Assembly (NCBI RefSeq): GCF_001648355.1
Contig: NZ_LXSL01000030.1
Span: forward strand, 44,448-108,447
Length of the DNA stretch: 64,000 nucleotides
Origin: Eikenella longinqua
GTDB taxonomy: Bacteria; Pseudomonadota; Gammaproteobacteria; Burkholderiales; Neisseriaceae
Reading direction: 5' to 3'
Below, in pieces: positions 42,213 to 48,621 of the stretch (positions are counted from its first letter, which is position 1; each line of letters starts with the position of its first letter). The notes beneath the pieces are model-generated. The model was not told the DNA's origin and ran no database searches. It saw only the letters and a program-made list of their open reading frames with translations. Both the position numbers and the translations under genes were made by a program.

Positions 42213-43568
42213 ATGAAACCCACCCTGAAAACCTCTCTACTCAAGCTTGCCTTGGTCGGCGCACTGTTCTACACCAGCTACGGCCTGTCCAACCGCTACG
42301 CGGCATCGCTGGCCTATGTGCCGGAAATCGCTTTTGCGTGGGAGCGCAACATTCCGTTTTGGGCGTGGACGATTGTGCCGTATTGGTCGTTGAATTTGAT
42401 GTATGCAGCGGCATTTTTCCTTTGCCGAGATGCGGGCGAACAAAACCGCTACGTCGCACGGCTGGTGACGGCGCAAATCGTCGCTACCATTTGCTTCATG
42501 CTGTTTCCGCTGCATTTCGGCTGGCCGAAGCCGCCTACCGACGGGTTGTGGGGTTGGCTTTTTGATTCGCTGGCGGCATTCGATTTGCCGTATAACCAGG
42601 CTCCGTCGCTGCATATCGCGCTGGCGGTCATTGTCGGTGCGTTTTATTGGACGCGGTTTCCCAAAATCCGCGTGCCGCTTTTACTGTGGCAGAGCCTGAT
42701 TGCCTTGTCGGTATTGACGACGTACCAACACCATTTTATCGACGTGCCGACCGGCGCGCTGCTGGGTTGGCTGGTGTTGTGGGCAATCCCGCAACACGGC
42801 GTATCGCCTTTAGGTTTCAGACGACCTTTTGCAACACAAGGTCGTCTGAAAGCAGGAAATGCAGGTGTTTGCGGGCTTAAAACTCCGAAAACGCGTTCCC
42901 ACGAACGCAAAACCGCCATGCTGTATCTGGCGGGCGCGATGTTGACGGTCTTGCCCGTCCTGCTTGGCGGCGCGTGGTTGTGGGTTTTGTGGGTCGGCGT
43001 TTCGCTGTCGTTGGTGGCGTTTGCCTATTTGACGGGCAACGCGGCGGTGTTCCAAAAACAGGCGGACGGCAGGTTGTCGGCGGCGGCAACGGTTTTGCTG
43101 CTGCCTTATCTGGCGGGCGTGCGGCTGAACATGGCTTATTGGCTGCGCGGCAAGGCGAAAACGGCTCGGGTGCGCGATGATGTGGCAATCGGCAGTGTGT
43201 TAGGGATTTCAGACGACCTTCCCGCCGTATTGGACGTATGCGCCGAATATCCCCGCCCCCGTTATCGCGGCGCATACCGCGCTTTGCCGCTATTGGACAT
43301 GGTTGCGCCGTCTGAAAACGATTTGATGAAGGCGGCTTCGTTGCTGGAAACATTGCGCCGGCAACACGGCAAGGTTTTGGTCTGTTGCGCGCTGGGCTAC
43401 GGACGCAGCGCGGCGGTGATACTCACTTGGCTGCTGGTTTACGGCGGCTGCCGCGATTTGGCGCAGGCGGCGGCGGAACTGAAACAGGTGCGCCCGCAGA
43501 CGGTGCTGCCCGAAGAAACGGCAAAAGCAGTGGAAAACGCGGCAGGTCGTCTGAAACGGGCTACCTGA
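42213..43568 (+). CDS. ynbD: YnbD-like PAP2 and dual-specificity phosphatase
   Basis: A 451-residue fusion. The N-terminal part has PAP2-type membrane helices with SLHIALAV and a later HHFIDVPTGALLGW (PAP2 motif 3). After a linker and more helices comes a dual-specificity phosphatase loop, KVLVCCALGYGRSAAVI, with the CX5R signature (CALGYGR). E. coli YnbD has this layout. A pair of Neisseria-type DUS copies (42817-42828 and 42839-42850) sits in frame in the linker. The gene ends KRAT with the TGA of an adjacent Eikenella-like DUS. The ATG at 42213 is preferred over a TTG upstream. Confidence 0.82.
   Translation: MKPTLKTSLLKLALVGALFYTSYGLSNRYAASLAYVPEIAFAWERNIPFWAWTIVPYWSLNLMYAAAFFLCRDAGEQNRYVARLVTAQIVATICFMLFPLHFGWPKPPTDGLWGWLFDSLAAFDLPYNQAPSLHIALAVIVGAFYWTRFPKIRVPLLLWQSLIALSVLTTYQHHFIDVPTGALLGWLVLWAIPQHGVSPLGFRRPFATQGRLKAGNAGVCGLKTPKTRSHERKTAMLYLAGAMLTVLPVLLGGAWLWVLWVGVSLSLVAFAYLTGNAAVFQKQADGRLSAAATVLLLPYLAGVRLNMAYWLRGKAKTARVRDDVAIGSVLGISDDLPAVLDVCAEYPRPRYRGAYRALPLLDMVAPSENDLMKAASLLETLRRQHGKVLVCCALGYGRSAAVILTWLLVYGGCRDLAQAAAELKQVRPQTVLPEETAKAVENAAGRLKRAT
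42817..42850. repeat. Neisseria-type DUS pair inside ynbD
   Basis: TTCAGACGACCT (42817-42828) and AGGTCGTCTGAA (42839-42850) form a hairpin inside the coding sequence, reading as FRRPF and GRLKA in the linker. Confidence 0.85.
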
Positions 43569-43569
43569 A
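43544..43569 (+). repeat. Two DUS dialects back to back
   Basis: AGGTCGTCTGAA (43544-43555) is followed after two bases by GGGCTACCTGAA (43558-43569). The stop codon of the ynbD-like gene lies in the second. Confidence 0.88.
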
Positions 43570-43596
43570 AATTTTGCGGAAACGAAAAGGACAAAC

Positions 43597-43977
43597 ATGA
43601 ACACAACACCCGAAACCGACAGCCTGATTGCCGCCCGCCTGCTCGCCACCGCCCGCTGCACCGCCGTGTTCAACGCCTTGCTGTTCGCCCTCTCCGCGCA
43701 GCGCGGCGGCGCGTGGTCGGCGGTGCAGCTTGTCTTGGCGGCGGCATTGCTGTACTGCCACATCCGCATCGGGTTCGACCGCCGCGTGTTCCAAGATTTT
43801 GCAGAAGGGAAATACACGCCCGAAGCCTTCGACCAATCCTTGCGGCAAAGCGGTTTGCGCCGCGTTTCAGACGACCCCTCCATGCCGCGCTGCGTATCTG
43901 GCGCACTTGCCCTGTGGCGCAAAAGCCTGTATCTGACCGCCGCGCAATCCTCAGCCTTCCTTATCCAAATCCTCTGA
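43597..43977 (+). CDS. Small membrane-associated hypothetical protein
   Basis: A 126-residue protein not recognised by name. Two hydrophobic stretches (CTAVFNALLFALSAQ and AVQLVLAAALLYCHI) and an amphipathic end (LALWRKSLYLTAAQSSAFLIQI) suggest a membrane protein. It sits between the ynbD-like gene and the acyltransferase gene, in the same direction, and starts with AAAAGGACAAAC upstream. TTCAGACGACCC (43866-43877) inside it is a near-Neisseria DUS. A role with the lipid module is possible from position only. Confidence 0.6.
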   Translation: MNTTPETDSLIAARLLATARCTAVFNALLFALSAQRGGAWSAVQLVLAAALLYCHIRIGFDRRVFQDFAEGKYTPEAFDQSLRQSGLRRVSDDPSMPRCVSGALALWRKSLYLTAAQSSAFLIQIL

Positions 43978-43981
43978 TGCC

Positions 43982-44650
43982 ATGAAAAATTTTCTTAAAA
44001 AACAACTTGCCTGGCTGACCGACCAACTCTTATCCCTGTCGGTATCCTTCCTCACCGGCGTGCGCCCCAAAAGCCCGCGCGAGCTGGCGTTCAACCCGCA
44101 GCAGAAAGTGTATTACGCCAACCACGGCAGCCACGGCGATTTCGTGCTGGTGTGGATTTCCCTGCCGCGCCGCTGGCGGCAGTCCACGCGCCCCGTTGCC
44201 GGTTCGGACTACTGGCTGACCGGCAAACTCAAACGCTTCATCATCCAAAACGTCTTCAATGCCCTCCTGATTCCGCGCCACAGCGACAACCCGCAGGCGA
44301 TTACCGAACAGATGAACCACGCGCTCCAAGCGGGCGATTCGCTGATCATCTTCCCCGAAGGCACGCGCAACACGGACGACGACTCCATCCTACTCCCTTT
44401 CAAATCAGGCATTTACCATCTGGCAAAAAGCAAACCCGACACCGAGTTTGTGCCGATATGGATAGACAACATCAACCGCGTCCTGCCCAAAGGCAAGATA
44501 TTGCCCGTACCGTTGTTGTGCGAAGTCCACATCGGTGAACCGCTGACCCTGCGCGATAACGAAGACAAGGAAAGTTTCCTCACGCGCACCCGCGAAGCCC
44601 TGCTGGCGTTAAAGCCGCAAACTGGCCGGGAACAGGAAAAGGCTACCTGA
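43982..44650 (+). CDS. PlsC-like 1-acylglycerol-phosphate acyltransferase
   Basis: A 222-residue acyltransferase of the PlsC/LPLAT family. The catalytic HX4D box is visible in NHGSHGDFVL and the substrate box in IIFPEGTRNTDD. One N-terminal membrane segment (LLSLSVSFLTG) is likely. It moves an acyl chain onto lysophospholipid. It lies 4 bases after the small membrane protein stop, so they are coupled. The TGA stop is inside a DUS (gene end KAT). Confidence 0.87.
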   Translation: MKNFLKKQLAWLTDQLLSLSVSFLTGVRPKSPRELAFNPQQKVYYANHGSHGDFVLVWISLPRRWRQSTRPVAGSDYWLTGKLKRFIIQNVFNALLIPRHSDNPQAITEQMNHALQAGDSLIIFPEGTRNTDDDSILLPFKSGIYHLAKSKPDTEFVPIWIDNINRVLPKGKILPVPLLCEVHIGEPLTLRDNEDKESFLTRTREALLALKPQTGREQEKAT

Positions 44651-44678
44651 AAATGTGGCGGCATTTTTCAGGTAGCCT
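44640..44678. terminator. DUS hairpin that supplies both stop codons
   Basis: Forward DUS 44640-44651 and reverse DUS 44667-44678. The acyltransferase stop TGA (44648-44650) lies in the first, and the stop of the convergent SRPBCC gene (44668-44670) in the second. Confidence 0.88.
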
Positions 44679-45096
44679 TTTCGGTTTCCGGCAGGGTTTG
44701 CTGCAATTTGCGGCATAAATCGCGGCAGTAGCGGCGCTGCTGGCGGCGCAGGTAGAGCCGCACCAGCCAGCGCGGCCGCCATTGCTTCAGGGTAACGGAT
44801 TCGGTGAAATCCAGCCCGGTGCGGCCCTGGCCCAGCGCGGTGAAGCGGCCGACCCAGCTGCCGGAGAAAAGCTCGTTTTCCATATCGAACGCCCACAGGT
44901 GCGGCGGCTGGGATTGGATGACGGTGAACAGGGTGCGGATGCCGGATGTGCTGCATTCGCAAAACCAGGCGGCGCCGAGCGGCTCGATGGTTTGCACGTC
45001 GCTGCGCCAGGCATAGTCGGTGAGCGAGGTAACGGTGCGCCATACGGTTTGGATGTCGGCGGGAACGGTGCGGCGGATTCGGGATTGGATGGGCAT
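44668..45096 (-). CDS. SRPBCC-family protein
   Basis: A 142-residue protein with the START-like SRPBCC fold. The N-terminal helix PADIQTVWRTVTSLTDYAWRSDVQTIEPL is the usual opening of the lipid-binding or cyclase-like proteins, then LFTVIQSQPPHLWAFDMEN and FTALGQGRTGLDFTESVTL. These bind hydrophobic ligands in a deep pocket. Function here is unknown. It ends in a DUS stop (KAT). Confidence 0.75.
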   Translation of the reverse strand: MPIQSRIRRTVPADIQTVWRTVTSLTDYAWRSDVQTIEPLGAAWFCECSTSGIRTLFTVIQSQPPHLWAFDMENELFSGSWVGRFTALGQGRTGLDFTESVTLKQWRPRWLVRLYLRRQQRRYCRDLCRKLQQTLPETEKAT

Positions 45097-45126
45097 GATG
45101 CTTTAGCTTCGGGGCTAGGGCTGTGG

Positions 45127-45188
45127 AGGCTACCTGAAAATGTGAGTTTTGGAGCAGAGTCTGCGAAGCGAAATTTTTCAGGTAGCCT
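45127..45188. repeat. DUS hairpin enclosing a repeat copy
   Basis: Forward DUS 45127-45138 and reverse DUS 45177-45188. The loop has GAGCAGAGTCTGCGAAGCGAAA, a variant of the 32-base repeat. Confidence 0.7.
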
Positions 45189-45220
45189 TAATTTGGCAAT
45201 CCATCGGCTGCGATGGTGAT

Positions 45221-45755
45221 TTAAGCATATTGCTCCATCAGTTCAATAATTTCTTTAAAGCCATCTCGTTCGGAACGATAGTGCTTGGTAAAAGCCAGCA
45301 GTTCCATCCCGCTATTGGCATTGGGGTAGTGCACATCCCCACCGTTTTCCAGCATTTTTTTTCAACACATCCAGCCGATGCGGCATGGCGCCCATCATGC
45401 CCAAGGGGATCACATTGTCCCGATTGGGTATATTGGGGTTAGCGCCCGCTTCCAATAGGGCTAGGGCAGCATCGCCGTTCTCAGCCAGCATGGCGTAATG
45501 CAGCGGGGTCATGCCGTAGCCATCTTGGGCGTTTACCTCTACGCCTTTTCCCAAATAGAAGAGGACAGTGGAGAGAGGAGCCGGGTTATGAGCATTTCTA
45601 TTAACTCTATGTAAATAGTTCCATTTTTCAGGATCAGTAATATAAAGCGGATCAAATTTACCTGTATCACTCATTTCCTCCAGAAAAATGATATTACCTT
45701 CTCGGTTTGCACGGGCTATCTGCATTCCAATATCGTTTTCATATGGGTCTGTCAT
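45221..45755 (-). pseudogene. Ankyrin-repeat protein with poly-A frameshift
   Basis: The main frame encodes 140-odd residues with ankyrin repeats (QDGYGMTPLHYAMLAENGDAALALLEAGANPN and RDNVIPLGMMGAMPHRLDVLKK). A run of eight A on the coding strand (45355-45362) then shifts the frame and it stops early. With seven A the protein continues as MLENGGDVHYPNANSG...IIELMEQYA to a stop at 45221-45223, which completes a further ankyrin unit. So the ancestral protein is about 178 residues. This may be phase variation, decay or a read error. GGAAAATAAATA precedes the ATG. Confidence 0.75.
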
Positions 45756-45837
45756 TATTTATTTTCCTGTTCTCAAGAGAATAGCATCTGGTCTTAATGC
45801 TGCCTAACGCAGCCATTTCTCCATTCATTTTCTATTA

Positions 45838-45920
45838 TGGCTACCTGAAAACGTGAGTTTCAATGAAGTTAAAACGCAGCGCAGCAAAGTGTCTGCGAAG
45901 CTAGATTTTTCAGGTAGCCT
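45838..45920. terminator. DUS hairpin enclosing a repeat copy
   Basis: TGGCTACCTGAA (45838-45849) and TTCAGGTAGCCT (45909-45920) enclose a copy of the 32-base repeat (about 45875-45905). It ends the efflux operon on the minus strand. Confidence 0.7.
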
Positions 45921-45923
45921 ATT

Positions 45924-47375
45924 TTACGGCCTGGCTGCGCTTTCCGCTGCGGCGGGCTGGCTGCCTTCCTGCTGCCAGCCGCTGCCGATGGCTTTGTAGA
46001 GGTTGAGCAGGTTGAGGCCGGCGGCGAGCTGGTTGTCGAGGAGGTGCTGGCTGTAGTCGGCGGCGGTGAGCCGGGATTGCAGGGGGGTATCGAGGGTTTT
46101 GCGGCCGTAGCGGAAGAGCTGTTGGTCGTTGCGCACTTGCTGCCGGGCGGTGCGCTCGGCTTGCTGAAGCTGCTGCTGTTGCGCGGCGAGGGCGTGTTGG
46201 GCTTGGTAGGCGTTGTCTACGTCGGCGAGGGCTTGCAGCAGGGTTTGGTCGTATTGGATGAGGGCGGATTGCAATCGGGCGTCGGCGGCTTGGATGTTGG
46301 CGCGGATGCGGCCGGCGGTGAAGAGGGGGAGCTGCACGCCGATACTGAGCAGGCCGCCGTTGCCGCTGCGGGCGCGGTTGAGGGGGGCGAGGTCGCTGTT
46401 GAGCTCGATGCGGCCGGTTTGCCAGAGGAATTGGATGTTGAAGCGGGGAAGGAGGTCGGCTTTGGCGCTGGCGAGCTGGGCGCTGCGGGCTTGGATTTCG
46501 GCGGCGCGGGCGCGGATGTCGGGGCGCTGGCTGAGGAGCTCGGCGGGGCGGATGCCTTGGGGCGGGGCGGGCAGGTGTTGCAGGAGCGCGGCGCGGCGCA
46601 TGGCTTCGCTATCGAGGCGGAAGCTTTGCGGGGTTTGGCCGATGAGCACGGCGATACTGCGCTGTTGGGCATCGAACTGGGCGGCCAGGGTGCTTTGTCG
46701 GGCTTCCAGGGCTTGGATTTGGGCGGCGATGGCGCCGGTGTCGTGGGCGGTGGCGTGGCCGGCTTGGAAGCGGCCGGCGATGTAGCGCGACAGTTCGCGC
46801 AGGGTGGCGAGCTGTTGGGCGATGAGGGTTTGCTGCTGCTGGATGTGGGCGGCGCGCAGGTAGTGTTCGGCAATTTGGGCGCTGATGAGGAGGCGGCTGC
46901 CGTGGAGCTGCTCTTGGGCGCCGAGGGTGGCGGCACGGGCGGCATCGGCGTCGCTGCTTTTTTGGCCGAAGATGTCGGGCTCCCAGGCGGCGCTGAAGCT
47001 GGCGGAGGCGAGGTGGCCGCCGTTGCCGAGGTAGGGGTCGCGGCGGTGGTTGCGGTAGCCGTAGGCGTTGGCGGCGAGGCCGGCGCTGGGGAGGAGGTCG
47101 GCTTCGGCGAGGCGGGCGGTGGCGCGGGCTTCTTCGAGCCGGCTTTGGGCGAGGGCGATGCTGTGGTTGTGTTGCAGGCCTTGTTCGATGAGGCGGGCGA
47201 GCTGGTGGTCGGGCCATTGCCGCCACCAGCGGTCGGGGCCAGGGGCGGGGTTGGATTGGCCGGTGTGCTGGAAGTGTTCGGGCAGCGTGATGTTGGACTG
47301 GCGGTTGATTTGGGTGGCGGTGCAGGCGGTGAGAAGGAGGGCCAGGGCGATGGGGAGGAGTTTGGAGGCGGACAT
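45924..47375 (-). CDS. NodT-type outer-membrane efflux lipoprotein
   Basis: A 483-residue TolC-like channel protein. The signal peptide ends in a lipobox (LALLLTACTAT). The body has two outer-membrane efflux domains made of long coiled coils (SRLEEARATARLAEADLLPSAGL; ARLQSALIQYDQTLLQALADVDNAY). It spans outer membrane and periplasm and should pair with the HlyD-type protein and ABC exporter encoded upstream in the same direction. The start at 47375 has AAGGAAACCACC before it. A 120-base gap with DUS words separates it from the yhhJ-like gene. Confidence 0.9.
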   Translation of the reverse strand: MSASKLLPIALALLLTACTATQINRQSNITLPEHFQHTGQSNPAPGPDRWWRQWPDHQLARLIEQGLQHNHSIALAQSRLEEARATARLAEADLLPSAGLAANAYGYRNHRRDPYLGNGGHLASASFSAAWEPDIFGQKSSDADAARAATLGAQEQLHGSRLLISAQIAEHYLRAAHIQQQQTLIAQQLATLRELSRYIAGRFQAGHATAHDTGAIAAQIQALEARQSTLAAQFDAQQRSIAVLIGQTPQSFRLDSEAMRRAALLQHLPAPPQGIRPAELLSQRPDIRARAAEIQARSAQLASAKADLLPRFNIQFLWQTGRIELNSDLAPLNRARSGNGGLLSIGVQLPLFTAGRIRANIQAADARLQSALIQYDQTLLQALADVDNAYQAQHALAAQQQQLQQAERTARQQVRNDQQLFRYGRKTLDTPLQSRLTAADYSQHLLDNQLAAGLNLLNLYKAIGSGWQQEGSQPAAAESAARP

Positions 47376-47445
47376 GGTGGTTTCCTTGGGGTGGGCTACC
47401 TGAAAACAGAAGGGAGGTGGGCTCAGGCAGACTTTCGGGCATCTT

Positions 47446-47485
47446 GGGCTACCTGAAAAGTAAAACATACTTTTTCAGGTAGCCT
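47446..47485. repeat. DUS pair between efflux genes
   Basis: GGGCTACCTGAA (47446-47457) faces TTCAGGTAGCCT (47474-47485), with another variant at 47393-47404. It may partly terminate transcription before the outer-membrane gene. Confidence 0.6.
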
Positions 47486-47495
47486 TTCTATTTGG

Positions 47496-48620
47496 CTAAT
47501 TCTGCTGCGCCAGCATCCGGCGGAAGCGGATCACGGCCAGGGCGGTGAAGAGGGCGCCGGCAACGGCGGTAATCAGCACGCGGTGGCGGATGATGCTCCA
47601 GCCCGCGCCGCGGAAGACGATTTCCTTGCTGATGGCGACGAACTGGGTCATCGGCGAGAGCTCGGAGAGCGAGCGCACGGCGGGCGGCAGATTTTCCATG
47701 GGCGAAGAGCTGCCGGAGAGCAGAAACACGGCGATATACACAATGATACACAACAGGCTGAACTGCGGCATGGTGGGCGCCTGCGTAGCCAGCAGCACGC
47801 CCAGCCCGGCCATGGAAAAAAGGTACACCGCCTGGCAGACGATAAACAGCGCCAGCGAGCCGTGAATCGGCACGCCCACGGCACGGTGCACCACCAAGAG
47901 CAGCGAGAGCACGGAAGAAATGAGGATAATCAGCCCGTTGGCCAGAATTTTCGCCATCACAATTTCGCCCGCGCCCACCGGCATCACCAGCAAATGCTCA
48001 ATCGTGCCGTGCTCGCGCTCGCGGATCACGGCCGCGCCCACCAAGAGAATGGTGAGCAGGGTGGCGTTGCCCACCAGCTGGGTGAGTGGCATAAACCATT
48101 CGCTGCGCAGGTTTTCGTTGAACAGCACGTTCACCACCGGCTCGAAGGGCGCGGCGGCGGCATGGTGCGGCCCCAAATAATCGCCCACTTCGCGGTTCAC
48201 AATTTGACCGATATACACCGAGCCCACCCCGGCCTGCGACATGGCGGTGGCGTCCACCAACAATTGCAGCTGCGGGCGTTTGCCGGCCAGGAGGTCGGCG
48301 GTGTAGTTGGGCGGGATGGAGAGGATGAAGCTATATTCGCCCACGTCCATGGCACGGTCGATTTGCCCGGCCTCGATGTTGTCCACCTGTTTAAACTGTG
48401 GCGCGAGCATGGCGTCGCGGATGCGGTAGGTGAGCGCGCTGCGGTCTTGGTCGTACACCGCCACCGCCGCGTTTTTCATTTCGGTGGTCACGTTTTTCGA
48501 CACGGAATACACGCTGAATGTGAACATAAACACCAAGAGCGCAAACAGCGCGTAATCGGTGAAGAAGCTGCGGATTTCCTTGCCGCCCAAATACCACACG
48601 TTTTTCAGCCATTGGCGCAT
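47496..48620 (-). CDS. yhhJ: ABC-2-type permease, YhhJ-like
   Basis: A 374-residue ABC-2 permease: one N-terminal helix (FFTDYALFALLVFMFTFSV), a large periplasmic part, then a C-terminal bundle of five or six helices with the motif VIREREHGTIEHLLVMPV, which is the ABC-2 coupling segment. E. coli YhhJ is the same size and lies in the same gene order. It begins 1 base after the stop of the rbbA-like gene, so the two are translationally coupled. Confidence 0.88.
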   Translation of the reverse strand: MRQWLKNVWYLGGKEIRSFFTDYALFALLVFMFTFSVYSVSKNVTTEMKNAAVAVYDQDRSALTYRIRDAMLAPQFKQVDNIEAGQIDRAMDVGEYSFILSIPPNYTADLLAGKRPQLQLLVDATAMSQAGVGSVYIGQIVNREVGDYLGPHHAAAAPFEPVVNVLFNENLRSEWFMPLTQLVGNATLLTILLVGAAVIREREHGTIEHLLVMPVGAGEIVMAKILANGLIILISSVLSLLLVVHRAVGVPIHGSLALFIVCQAVYLFSMAGLGVLLATQAPTMPQFSLLCIIVYIAVFLLSGSSSPMENLPPAVRSLSELSPMTQFVAISKEIVFRGAGWSIIRHRVLITAVAGALFTALAVIRFRRMLAQQN

Positions 48621-48621
48621 G

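Noticed and set aside
42213..43568. ynbD-like gene as two genes split by a terminator
   Set aside because: The frame is open throughout, and PAP2/dual-specificity phosphatase fusions of this length are known from E. coli YnbD.
46044..47456. A 470-codon plus-strand frame opposite the efflux lipoprotein gene
   Set aside because: It is glycine/valine-rich, low in complexity, and a shadow of the GC-rich minus-strand gene.
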